Notes under the pieces: generated by a model
Databases searched by the model: none
The model's input: only the letters and a program-made list of their open reading frames with translations
Told to the model about the DNA's origin: nothing
Program-made: the position numbers and the translations under genes
NCBI RefSeq assembly: GCF_000720455.1
Contig: NZ_JOAK01000036.1
Location: forward strand, 1 to 57,550
Source of the DNA: Streptomyces virginiae
GTDB lineage: Bacteria > Actinomycetota > Actinomycetes > Streptomycetales > Streptomycetaceae
Direction: 5' to 3'
DNA: 57,550 bases
In this document: piece after piece, positions 30,144 through 37,666 of the stretch
Layout of the letters: every line of letters starts with the position of its first letter
Numbering within the stretch: position 1 is the stretch's first letter

Positions 30144-31655
30144 TCACCAGCCGCCGGTGCCGATCTCCTTACGGGCGCCGAGGCCGCCGGAGCCGGTGCC
30201 CGGGTAGAGGAAGAGCTTGCCGGTGGAGTTCTGGACGGCGATCAGGTCGTCCGAGAGCTGCGAGTTCAGCAGGTCGCCGCCGATCAGGTCGGACATGCCG
30301 TTCCAGCCGCCCGAGCCGATCTCGATGCGCGGGCTCAGGTAGCCCTTGTCACCGGGGTACATGAACAGCTTGCCCGAGGACTTCTCCACCGCGACCAGGT
30401 CCTGGCGGCCGCTGTTGTTGAGGTCCATGCCGGTCAGGTTCGACATGCCGTTCCAGCCGCCGGAGCCGATCTCCTTGCGGGCGTTCAGACCGGTGCCGTT
30501 GCCCGGGTAGAGGTACAGCTTGCCGGTGGACTTCTCGACGGCCGCCAGGTCGGCGATCTTGTCGCCGTTGAGGTTGAGGGCGGTCAGGTTGGACATGCTG
30601 TTCCAGCCGCCCGAGCCGATCAGGACGCGGCTGCCGCCGGAGGCGATCGTCGAGTTGTCGGCGCCCTTGTAGAGCCACAGCTTGCCGGTGGACTCCTCGA
30701 CCGCGACTATGTCGTCCTTTCCGTCACCGGTGAAGTCGCCGCCGGTCAGGTTGGACATGCCGTTCCAGCCGCCCGAGCCGATCAGGACGCGGTTGCCGCC
30801 GGAGGCAATGGTGCCGTTGGAGGAGCCCTTGTAGAGCCACAGCTTGCCGGTGGACGCCTCCACCGCGGCGACGTCCACCACGTTGTCGCCGTTGAGGTCG
30901 GCCGAGGCCAGGTCGACCATGCCGGTGGAGCCGGCGCCCCCGTCACCGGGGCCCTCGGGCTTCGGCTCCGGAGCCTTGGTCTCACAGTTCTTGCTGGTCA
31001 GCGACTTGGACCAGCGGCCGGAGCCGCCGAAGGGGGCGCCGTTGAAAGTGATGCGCTGGTCGACGGTGTCGTGGCGCTGCTCGAAGTGGAGGTGCGGACC
31101 GGTGGACCCGCCGGTGCTGCCGACGATGCCGATCTGCTGTCCGGCCTTGACGGTGGCACCGGTGGAGGTGTTGAAGCCGTTGAGGTGGGCGTAGACGGTG
31201 GACCAGCCGCCGCCGTGGTTGATGACCACGTACTTGCCGTAGCTGGTGCCGCCGAGGTCCCTCACCTTGGACACGACGCCGTCGGCGCTCGCCACGACGG
31301 GGGAGTTGAGCGTCGAGCCGCCCTGCGTCCAGTCGATCGCGTTGGCGGACGGGCTGTGGTCGGGGCGGGAGGCACCCTGCCAGGTCTCGCCGCACTTGAA
31401 CGGCATCTGGAAGTCGGGGCGGTCGTCGCCGGCGGTGGCCGCCATGGCCGTCATCATCTGCGGGCCCTCGGGCAGCCCGAGGTCCTCCGCGGTCAGGACG
31501 GGCAGCTCGCCGTGCGGGTCCTCCGGGCCGCCGTCGGCGTTCGCGCCGCCGGCGGAGAGGGCGACCGCGGCGGCGGTGGCGCAGACCAGGCCGGTGGCGA
31601 TGCGGACCCGGCGGGACATGAAGCGGGAGAGGGTGGAGGTGGTCTCGACAGACAT
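30144..31655 (-). CDS. secreted M23-type peptidase with five VCBS/FG-GAP-like repeats
   Basis: 503 aa from the ATG at 31655 (GGAAG 9 nt upstream). Tat/Sec-like signal: [10 protein letters not shown] with cleavage near GGANA-DG (about 40). The M23 (LytM-like) domain spans about 80-200. GPHLHFE (His188, His190) is canonical; the first zinc motif is His100...Asp108 (HSPSANAID), wider than the usual HxxxD spacing. After a Pro/Glu linker come five repeats of about 50 residues, each with a D.(N/T)GD...D Ca-binding-like loop and STGKL(W/Y)LY, ending GSGGW or GTGGW at the C-terminus. Likely cuts peptidoglycan cross-links outside the cell. The adjacent minus-strand gene has the same repeat array. Confidence 0.88.
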   Translation of the reverse strand: MSVETTSTLSRFMSRRVRIATGLVCATAAAVALSAGGANADGGPEDPHGELPVLTAEDLGLPEGPQMMTAMAATAGDDRPDFQMPFKCGETWQGASRPDHSPSANAIDWTQGGSTLNSPVVASADGVVSKVRDLGGTSYGKYVVINHGGGWSTVYAHLNGFNTSTGATVKAGQQIGIVGSTGGSTGPHLHFEQRHDTVDQRITFNGAPFGGSGRWSKSLTSKNCETKAPEPKPEGPGDGGAGSTGMVDLASADLNGDNVVDVAAVEASTGKLWLYKGSSNGTIASGGNRVLIGSGGWNGMSNLTGGDFTGDGKDDIVAVEESTGKLWLYKGADNSTIASGGSRVLIGSGGWNSMSNLTALNLNGDKIADLAAVEKSTGKLYLYPGNGTGLNARKEIGSGGWNGMSNLTGMDLNNSGRQDLVAVEKSSGKLFMYPGDKGYLSPRIEIGSGGWNGMSDLIGGDLLNSQLSDDLIAVQNSTGKLFLYPGTGSGGLGARKEIGTGGW

Positions 31656-31748
31656 GGGAGTGCTTCCAAACCGGCACGAGGGTGCCAAAAGAGGTTCCAG
31701 GGAGGGGAGTTGCGAAGAAGAGCGGGAGAGACGTCCGAGGCGGTGGGG

Positions 31749-33182
31749 CTACCAGCCGCCGGAGCCGATCTCCTTGCGCGCCCCCAGACCCGTGCCGGTG
31801 CCCGGGTAGAGGTAGAGCTTTCCGGTGGCCTTCTCGACGGCGACGAGGTCGTCGTTCGCGTTCGAGGTGAAGTCGCCGCCGATGAGGTCGTTCATGCCGT
31901 TCCAGCCGCCCGAGCCGATCTCCGTGCGGGCGTTGAGGCCGGTGCCGTTGCTCTTGTAGAGGAAGAGCTTGCCCGTCGAGGTCTCCGCCCCGACGACGTC
32001 GGTCCTGCCGTCGTTGTCGACGTCCATGCCGACCAGGTCGTGCAGGCCGTTCCAGCCGCCGGACCCGATCAGTACGCGGCTGCTGCCGCCGCCGATCGAT
32101 CCGGTGCCGTTGCCCTTGTAGAGCCACAGCTTGCCGGTCGACTTCTCGACTGCGGCGACGTCGGCCTTGCCGTCGCCGTTGAAGTCACCGCCCATCAGCT
32201 CGGACATGCCGTTCCATCCGCCGGAGCCGATCTCCTTGCGGGAGGAGAGACCGCTGCCGGTGCCCGGGTAGAGGTACAGCTTTCCGCTGGCTTCCTCGAC
32301 CGCGACGATGTCGTCCTTGCGGTCGCCGTTGTAGTCGCCGGCGGCCAGGTTGGCCATGCCGTTCCAGCCGCCGCTGCCTATCTCCACCCGGTTGCCGCCG
32401 GAGGCGATGGTGCCGTTGGAGGCGCCCTTGTAGAGCCACAGCTTTCCGGTCGAGGCCTCGACGCCGACCACGTCGTCCACGGCGTCGCCGTTGACGTTGG
32501 CCGCGACGAGGTCGGTCATGCCGGGCTTGGGCGCCGGCGGGGTGGTCACGTCGTCGGCGATGTTCTTGTAGCGAACGGGCACGTAGGGGCCGTAGCCCGG
32601 GTAGTACGGGTAGTCGTAGACGCGGTGGTGGACGCCGCTGGGCGTGAAGTCGAAGCCCCAGTACTGCGTGCGGTCGGAGTTGGCCCACTTCTCGAAGAGG
32701 ACGACGTGTCCGGAGGAGCCCGCGTCGTCGTCCAGGAGGGCGTCGCCCGCCTTCAGTTCGGACTTGGTGATCGACTCGGTCACGCCGCGGGAGGCGAAGG
32801 AGTTGGTGGCCGGCTGGAAGTCCAGGTCCCAGGCCATCGAGACGTAGCCCGAGCAGTCCGTGCGGTATCCGCCGTGACGGCCGCCGCTGTTGTAGTCCAG
32901 GCCGATGCCGACCCAGCTCTTGGCCCGGGCGATGACCGAGCTGCGGGTGATCTGCGCGGTGGCCGCAGCGGCGAAGGTCGTCGCCCGGAACTCCCCGTCG
33001 ACCGCTTCTTCCTCGCCCTGGCCGGGGCTGCCGTAGTCGGGGTTCGCGGGGGGTTCGGCGGTGACGGCCGCCGGTGCGGCGACCGCCGCGGAGTCGACGG
33101 CGACCACGGTGCCGGCGGCGACGGCGCCGGCGATCAGTGCGGCGACGGCTGCCCGGCGGGTTCTGGGCAGGTGTCGGGACAT
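31749..33182 (-). CDS. secreted NlpC/P60-like protein with five VCBS/FG-GAP-like repeats
   Basis: 477 aa. Twin-Arg-like start (PRTRRAAVAALIAGAV) and signal peptide. The catalytic domain (about 75-210) carries RTDCSGYVSMAWDL (Cys110) and SSGHVVLFEKW (His159), the Cys-His pair of NlpC/P60-type amidases or endopeptidases. Five C-terminal repeats (about 222-477) are closely related to those of the neighbouring M23 protein and end with the same [13 protein letters not shown] at 33182. 93 bp separate it from the M23 start downstream, so the two may be co-transcribed. A paired set of cell-wall enzymes sharing a wall- or matrix-binding module is inferred. Confidence 0.85.
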   Translation of the reverse strand: MSRHLPRTRRAAVAALIAGAVAAGTVVAVDSAAVAAPAAVTAEPPANPDYGSPGQGEEEAVDGEFRATTFAAAATAQITRSSVIARAKSWVGIGLDYNSGGRHGGYRTDCSGYVSMAWDLDFQPATNSFASRGVTESITKSELKAGDALLDDDAGSSGHVVLFEKWANSDRTQYWGFDFTPSGVHHRVYDYPYYPGYGPYVPVRYKNIADDVTTPPAPKPGMTDLVAANVNGDAVDDVVGVEASTGKLWLYKGASNGTIASGGNRVEIGSGGWNGMANLAAGDYNGDRKDDIVAVEEASGKLYLYPGTGSGLSSRKEIGSGGWNGMSELMGGDFNGDGKADVAAVEKSTGKLWLYKGNGTGSIGGGSSRVLIGSGGWNGLHDLVGMDVDNDGRTDVVGAETSTGKLFLYKSNGTGLNARTEIGSGGWNGMNDLIGGDFTSNANDDLVAVEKATGKLYLYPGTGTGLGARKEIGSGGW

Positions 33183-33370
33183 GGCTGTGCTCCGGTTCTG
33201 GTGGGTCAGGGGGTCTGGAGGGCCGGGAGCGAGGGCTCGACCGGCGTCACGCGATGTGCGAGGTGCGATGCGAGGCGTGCGAGGTGTGGCGGACGGACAG
33301 CTGTCCTGCAGGTACAGCGGTCCTGGGGATTCTGCGGATGGTGCGGATGGACCGTGCGGGCGCGACGCGT

Positions 33371-33544
33371 CTAGCGGGAGCCGGCCACCGCGGTGAGCGG
33401 GGTGAGCGGGGTGCCCGCCGCGCCGGCCGTTCCGGTCGCCGGGACCGGGTGGGCCGGGGCATGGGCGGAGGCCATCGGGGCGACGGAGGTGATGCCGAGG
33501 GTGAGGGCGACGACCGCGGTGGCCCTGAGGATTCCCGTACGCAT
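33371..33544 (-). CDS. small exported peptide (57 aa)
   Basis: 57 aa. MRTGILRATAVVALTLG and SVAPMASA form a clear signal peptide with an Ala-x-Ala site near residue 27. The mature part is about 30 residues, rich in Pro, Ala, Thr and Gly (HPVPATGTAGAAG), with no cysteine. GGAAGGA lies upstream of the ATG. Reading frame composition fits coding use. It precedes the VCBS-repeat genes by about 190 bp on the same strand. Role unknown. Confidence 0.6.
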   Translation of the reverse strand: MRTGILRATAVVALTLGITSVAPMASAHAPAHPVPATGTAGAAGTPLTPLTAVAGSR

Positions 33545-33798
33545 GGGGTGCTTCGTCCTTCCGAAACGAAATGATCTGGTGGCTTGAACCCGTCGTCCCA
33601 GGACGTCCCGCGGTGGCGTCCGTTGAGGGCTTTCAGGGCCTTCGGTGCTCGTCCCCGGGGGGCTGCCCCGCTGACAAGCAATAGATTCGCCGCTGCCCGG
33701 GCCGGACGGAAGAGAGATCGACTGGCCCGAACGGGCCGTGGCCGGTCCTGGCCACGGTGGCCTGATCCGGCCCCTCCCCCCGGCCTCGCCCACACACA

Positions 33799-33848
33799 CG
33801 AAAGCCGCCCGGCGGGACCACTCTCGTGGTCCCGCCGGGCGGCTTTCG
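33799..33848. terminator. very strong terminator after the luxR-type gene
   Basis: CGAAAGCCGCCCGGCGGGAC plus CAC (33799-33821) pairs perfectly with 33826-33848 around a 4-nt loop TCTC, giving a 23-bp stem. It lies 15 bp beyond the regulator's stop (33863, minus strand). The rest of 33545-33862 shows no gene; it presumably holds the promoter of the small exported peptide. Confidence 0.9.
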
Positions 33849-33862
33849 TTCGGTACTACCGG

Positions 33863-34855
33863 TCAGGCGCGCGCGGGCAGCCAGCCCTCCTGGACGGCAC
33901 GGACTCCGGCCTCGAAACGGCTGCGCGCCCCGAGCCGTTCCATCAGCTCGTTGGCGATGCGCCGGGCCGTGCGCGAGGAGACCCCCAGCCGCTTGGCTAT
34001 CGCGTCGTCCGTGTGCCCCTCCGCCAACAACCGCACGGCGGCCGCCTGTTGCGCGGTCAGACCGTCCGGCCCCAGGACCGCCACCTCCGCCAGCGGCTGC
34101 GCCGCCGCCCACGTCGACTCGAAGAGCGCGCACAGGGCGACCAGCATGCCGTGCCCGGTCAGGACGACCGCGCCCGCCGAGGAGTCGTCGCTCACCGGGA
34201 TCAGCGCCGTCCTGCGGTCCACGATGAGCATCCGCGTCGGCAGCGACGCCACCGTACGGACCTGACCGCCAAGCTCCGTGAGCCAGTTGGCGTGCTCGAC
34301 CGAGGGACGGCTGTTGCGCACGCTGTCCAGGTAGAGGGTGCGCATGCGGACGCCGCGTTCGAGCAGCGCCCTGTTCAGCGGGCGGGAGGCGGCCAGCGCC
34401 GACTCGCTCAGCGTGGCGTCCGGCGAGAAGGCCAGCAGCTCCTCCTTAGTCTCCCGGGTCAGCGCGACCAGCCGGTCGCGGACCGCGTCGAGGCCGATGA
34501 GCTGCTCCACACCCGGGTGCCTGGCGGCCGGCCGCAGCTCCGAGTACTCAGAGATCAGCCTGGCCGCGGCGGCCCGCGACGCCTCCAGCCGCTGCTGCTG
34601 CGCGGCGAGTTCCGCCTGCCCCCGGGCCATCAGGATCTCCATCCCGACCTCCGGGGAGACCGCGCGCAGCCGCCCGCTCTCGTCGGCCGACGGCTGGACC
34701 AGGGCCAGTTCGCTCAGCAGGTCCAGGGCCTCGCGTACGTCGCCCTCGCCGATCCCCACGGCATCGGCGAGCGCGGTGACGCCCGACCCGGGTTCCATGA
34801 GCATGGCGCGGTAGACGGCCTCGGCTCTCGCGTCGAGGCCCAGTTCGGTCAACAT
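33863..34855 (-). CDS. TrmB/LuxR-type transcriptional regulator
   Basis: 330 aa. The N-terminus (1-75) is a TrmB-like winged helix (LTELGLDARAEAVYRAML, LADAVGIGEGDVREAL). A central part has a phospholipase-D-like sensor (RPLNRALLERGVRMRTLY). The C-terminus (about 265-325) is a LuxR/GerE helix-turn-helix (LTAQQAAAVRLLAEGHTDD, then AIAKRLGVSSRTARRIANEL). This three-part layout is common in Streptomyces pathway regulators with no receiver domain. Likely targets are itself and the divergent 101-aa gene, whose shared region carries two dyads. It may also touch the secreted proteins beyond its terminator, but that is only a guess. Confidence 0.88.
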   Translation of the reverse strand: MLTELGLDARAEAVYRAMLMEPGSGVTALADAVGIGEGDVREALDLLSELALVQPSADESGRLRAVSPEVGMEILMARGQAELAAQQQRLEASRAAAARLISEYSELRPAARHPGVEQLIGLDAVRDRLVALTRETKEELLAFSPDATLSESALAASRPLNRALLERGVRMRTLYLDSVRNSRPSVEHANWLTELGGQVRTVASLPTRMLIVDRRTALIPVSDDSSAGAVVLTGHGMLVALCALFESTWAAAQPLAEVAVLGPDGLTAQQAAAVRLLAEGHTDDAIAKRLGVSSRTARRIANELMERLGARSRFEAGVRAVQEGWLPARA

Positions 34856-34876
34856 GTGGTTCCCCCCACCCCGTTG

Positions 34877-34932
34877 GCACTTCGATGGGAAAGATCATCT
34901 CAAAGAAGTGCCGGATGGACAGATGTGTCCAC
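34877..34932. promoter_or_regulatory. two dyads in the luxR-type / 101-aa divergent region
   Basis: First dyad: GGCACTTC (34877-34884) and GAAGTGCC (34906-34913), exact, 21 bp apart. Second: TGGACA (34917-34922), GATG, TGTCCA (34927-34932), exact. GGCC-N6-GGCC follows at once. Candidates for LuxR-type self-control; none tested. Confidence 0.55.
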
Positions 34933-34993
34933 GGCCACAAACGGCCAGCCGGAGGGGTGTCCCCCACGGGTCCGCCGGGGCCACGGTGGAGAC

Positions 34994-35299
34994 ATGTACC
35001 TCGTCCATGCCCGTCTGCGGACGGTTCCTCCGGCGGAAGTGCCCGACGACCTGCGTGAGACGGCCCGCGCCGCGCTGCGCCCGAGGGACCGGGTGGAGCA
35101 CCTGGCCGTCCACCCGCAGTCCGCGGAGCACTTCACGCTCGGCTTCTACCTGCTCTCGGGCTCCCTGCGGGAGGCGGAGCGGCACGCCGAGTCCGTCTGC
35201 CGCCGTCTGCTCGGCGCGCGGGCGCTGCCCCCCGCGCGCCTGCTGGACGTCGGTGTCCCGCTGATGCCGATGTCGGTGCCGGAGCTGCGGAGCGGCTGA
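34994..35299 (+). CDS. small conserved-looking protein of unknown function (101 aa)
   Basis: 101 aa from an ATG with GGTGGAG just upstream. It has regular alpha/beta composition: MYLVHARLRTVPP, HLAVHPQSAEHFTLGFYLLS, then a helix with several His, Glu and Arg (EAERHAESVCRRLL). No signal peptide or membrane segment. I do not recognise a family. It faces the luxR-type regulator, so it is probably its target; a hairpin follows the stop. Confidence 0.68.
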   Translation: MYLVHARLRTVPPAEVPDDLRETARAALRPRDRVEHLAVHPQSAEHFTLGFYLLSGSLREAERHAESVCRRLLGARALPPARLLDVGVPLMPMSVPELRSG

Positions 35300-35322
35300 C
35301 CTTCCACCCGTCTCCTGTCCTC

Positions 35323-35340
35323 AACCGTCCACGGACGGTT
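35323..35340 (+). terminator. palindromic hairpin after the 101-aa gene
   Basis: AACCGTCC, AC, GGACGGTT is a perfect inverted repeat 24 nt after the stop at 35299. The 2-nt centre means a few pairs must open for a hairpin. It could instead be an operator for the exported peptide at 35487. Confidence 0.55.
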
Positions 35341-35486
35341 TGGGCCAGCCGATCCCCCTTCTCCCCCCGCTGAGCTGCGGCTTAGCTATGTCTCACCGGA
35401 AAGGGACAGCGCCACCGCGGGACGCGGGACCGACCGGGAAGCCACCGTCATCACGCCTCACGGCACCCCGAAGGGACCCGGACACC

Positions 35487-35630
35487 ATGAACACCACTCG
35501 CATCGTCAAGGCCGCCGCGGTCGTCGCCCTCGCCCTCGTCCTCGGTGCGCCGGCCGTCGCCTCCGCCGCCCCGCTCACCGCCGCGAAGCCCCCGGTCGCC
35601 GCACAGAACGGTGACATGAGCTGGCAGTGA
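35487..35630 (+). CDS. small exported peptide (47 aa)
   Basis: 47 aa. MNTTRIVKAAAVVALALVLG and APAVASA form a signal peptide, leaving a mature part of about 20 residues (PLTAAKPPVAAQNGDMSWQ). AAGGGA lies upstream of the ATG, and a terminator follows 38 nt after the stop. No lantibiotic-type Cys/Ser ring pattern, and no modifying enzymes nearby. Function unknown; possible signal, or debris after secretion. Confidence 0.62.
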   Translation: MNTTRIVKAAAVVALALVLGAPAVASAAPLTAAKPPVAAQNGDMSWQ

Positions 35631-35667
35631 CCGCCCGGCCACGGCCGGCAGCGCACCCTCCACGGCA

Positions 35668-35696
35668 CAGCCCCTGCGTCCACGATGCGGGGGCTG
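35668..35696 (+). terminator. terminator after the 47-aa peptide gene
   Basis: CAGCCCCTGC (35668-35677) pairs with GCGGGGGCTG (35687-35696), 10 bp with one G-T pair and a 9-nt loop. Confidence 0.75.
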
Positions 35697-35714
35697 CCGC
35701 GTTAGGCTCGACGG

Positions 35715-35804
35715 GTGGATCCCAAGACCAGAAACCGTGTGATGGCCGGTGTGCTCGTGCTGATGTTCCTCGTCGTCGCCGTGGCGGCCGCCGTCGGCCA
35801 GTAG
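35715..35804 (+). CDS. 29-aa single-pass membrane microprotein
   Basis: GTG start then DPKTRNRVMAGVLVLMFLV and VAVAAAVGQ, TAG stop. A basic N-terminus of about 8 residues is followed by one hydrophobic helix of about 20, giving a predicted N-in anchor. GC at third codon positions is high, as expected for a gene here. It starts 18 nt after the terminator of the 47-aa peptide gene and ends 44 bp before a convergent stop. Such microproteins are easily missed; no homologue can be checked here. Confidence 0.5.
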   Translation: MDPKTRNRVMAGVLVLMFLVVAVAAAVGQ

Positions 35805-35848
35805 CCCCACGACGGCCACGACGGCCACCGGCGACGAGCGCCGGAGGG

Positions 35849-36838
35849 CTACCAGGCGAAGGCCTCCGGCGAGGGCCCCGGACCGGGGAAGATCTCGTCC
35901 AGCCCGGCCAGCACCTCCTCGCTCAGCTCCAGCTCCACGGCCCGCAGCGCCGAGGCGAGCTGCTCCGGCGTACGCGGCCCCACGATCGGCCCGGTGACCC
36001 CGGGACGCGTCAGCAGCCAGGCCAGCCCGACCTCGCCCGGCTCCAGGCCGTGCTTGTCGAGCAGGTCCTCGTACGCCTGCACCTGCGCCCGTACGGCGCT
36101 GTTGGCGAGGGCGTCGGCGGACCGTCCGGAGGCCCGTCGCCCGTCGACGGCCTCCTTCTTGATCACACCGCCGAGCAGCCCGCCGTGCAGCGGGGACCAG
36201 GGGATGACCCCGAGCCCGTACTCCTCGGCGGCCGGGATGACCTCCATCTCCGCGCGCCGCTCCGCGAGGTTGTAGATGCACTGTTCGCTGACCAGGCCCA
36301 GCCGCCCGGTGCGCGCCGCGACCTCGTTGGCCTGGGCGATCTTGTAGCCGGGGAAGTTCGAGGAGCCGACGTAGAGGATCTTGCCCTGCTGGACGAGGAC
36401 CTCCACGGCCTGCCAGATCTCCTCGAAGGGGGTCCGCCGGTCCACGTGGTGGAACTGGTAGAGGTCGATGTAGTCGGTCTGGAGCCGCTTGAGGCTGGCG
36501 TCGACGGCCCGCCGGATGTTCAGCGCCGACAGGCGGTCGTAGTTGGGCCAGGTCTCGCCCTCGCGGGACATGGAGCCGTAGACCTTGGTGGCGAGGACCG
36601 TCTTCTCGCGGCGCCGGCCGCCCTGGGCGAACCAGGTCCCGATGATCTCCTCGGTGCGGCCCTTGTTCTCGCCCCACCCGTACACATTGGCGGTGTCGAA
36701 GAAGTTGATCCCCGCCTCAAGGGCGGAGTCCATGATCGAGTGGCTTTCGGGCTCCGTGGTCTGGGGTCCGAAGTTCATGGTGCCGAGTACAAGTCGGCTG
36801 ACCTTGAGGCCGGTGCGTCCGAGCTGTGTGTACTTCAT
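35849..36838 (-). CDS. aldo-keto reductase (potassium-channel-beta/YajO-like group)
   Basis: 329 aa TIM-barrel NADPH-dependent oxidoreductase. It starts MKYTQLGRTGLKVSRLVLGTM. The catalytic tetrad is visible: Asp48 and Tyr53 (FDTANVYGWG), the Lys of LATKVYG and the His of YQFHHVD. C-terminal GPRTPEQL belongs to the NADPH-binding part. The ATG has no Shine-Dalgarno. An 18-bp MerR-type dyad lies 18-35 bp upstream, so the transcript is likely short-leadered or leaderless and induced by a MerR regulator encoded elsewhere. Substrate unknown; electrophile or aldehyde detoxification would fit. Confidence 0.9.
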   Translation of the reverse strand: MKYTQLGRTGLKVSRLVLGTMNFGPQTTEPESHSIMDSALEAGINFFDTANVYGWGENKGRTEEIIGTWFAQGGRRREKTVLATKVYGSMSREGETWPNYDRLSALNIRRAVDASLKRLQTDYIDLYQFHHVDRRTPFEEIWQAVEVLVQQGKILYVGSSNFPGYKIAQANEVAARTGRLGLVSEQCIYNLAERRAEMEVIPAAEEYGLGVIPWSPLHGGLLGGVIKKEAVDGRRASGRSADALANSAVRAQVQAYEDLLDKHGLEPGEVGLAWLLTRPGVTGPIVGPRTPEQLASALRAVELELSEEVLAGLDEIFPGPGPSPEAFAW

Positions 36839-36855
36839 GGTGCACTAGCCAACTG

Positions 36856-36873
36856 CTTCGAGTGCACTCCAAG
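36856..36873 (-). promoter_or_regulatory. MerR-type operator in the aldo-keto reductase promoter
   Basis: CTTCGAGTGCACTCCAAG is symmetric at 16 of 18 positions and centred on GTGCAC. On the minus strand it is flanked by TTGCTT-like and CTAGTG-like hexamers, the layout in which MerR proteins sit between -35 and -10. A second GTGCACT at 36840-36846 lies next to the start codon. Confidence 0.6.
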
Positions 36874-36897
36874 CAAGACCCCTCGATGAAGGGCGTG

Positions 36898-37590
36898 TTA
36901 CGGGTGCTGCGCCGCGCGGTACGGGCCGCCGAGGCCCCAGGCCTGGTGGAGGACCGCCGCGAACTCACCCGCCAGGCGGTGCTCGCCGGAGGCGTTCGGG
37001 TGGGTGCCGTCGTAGGTGTCCCGGTGGATGTCGTACGAGGCCGGGCGCGCGGCCAGCAGGATCGGCGAGGCGTCCGTGGTGAGGTCGGCCACCGCCTTGG
37101 CGAGGAGGTCGTTGAAGCGGTCCACCTCGGCCGCGAAGGGGGCGTCCTCCTCGGCCCGGCTGTTCGGGATGACGGGCAGCAGCACCATGCGAATGCCGGG
37201 GCGGGCCGCGCGGGCGCCCGCCACGAAGCGGCGGACGTTGGCGGCGGTCTGCTCGGCGTCGGTGTAGAAGCCGAGGTCGATCAGGCCCAGGGAGACCAGC
37301 AGCACGTCCGGGCGGTGCGCGGCCACGGTCTCGCCCATGACGGGAGCCATGTGCTGCCAGCCCTCGCCCCAGCCGGCCAGATGGCGGCGGGCGTGCTCCG
37401 GGAAGCCCGGGTCGGCGTACTCGTGGCTGACGGCCGCGTCGGCGCCCGCGTCGTAGACCTCGCAGCGCGGGCCGACGATCCGGTAGGGGCCGCCGAAGGT
37501 CGAGTTGAGGTGCTGCCACAACCGGTAGCGCCAGGTGTAGTCGCCGGCGCGTCCGATGGTCATGGAGTCGCCGACGAACATGAAACGCAT
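36898..37590 (-). CDS. SGNH/GDSL-family hydrolase, second in the window
   Basis: 230 aa from the ATG at 37590 (MRFMFVGDSMTIG; nucleophile Ser9). Asn is in the VIPNSRAE region and GTHPNASGEH carries the late His motif. No signal peptide from this start; longer starts run into the divergent gene's leader. Related to acetylxylan-esterase or lysophospholipase-like SGNH proteins; substrate unknown. The 76-bp divergent region to the propeller gene contains ACAGA-AACA-TCTGT (37615-37628), a small dyad. Confidence 0.84.
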   Translation of the reverse strand: MRFMFVGDSMTIGRAGDYTWRYRLWQHLNSTFGGPYRIVGPRCEVYDAGADAAVSHEYADPGFPEHARRHLAGWGEGWQHMAPVMGETVAAHRPDVLLVSLGLIDLGFYTDAEQTAANVRRFVAGARAARPGIRMVLLPVIPNSRAEEDAPFAAEVDRFNDLLAKAVADLTTDASPILLAARPASYDIHRDTYDGTHPNASGEHRLAGEFAAVLHQAWGLGGPYRAAQHP

Positions 37591-37666
37591 CCGGTCATCA
37601 TCGCGGATCGCGCGACAGAAACATCTGTGACGCCGGACACGCGGCACGTACTGGCAGGCTGGGAGG

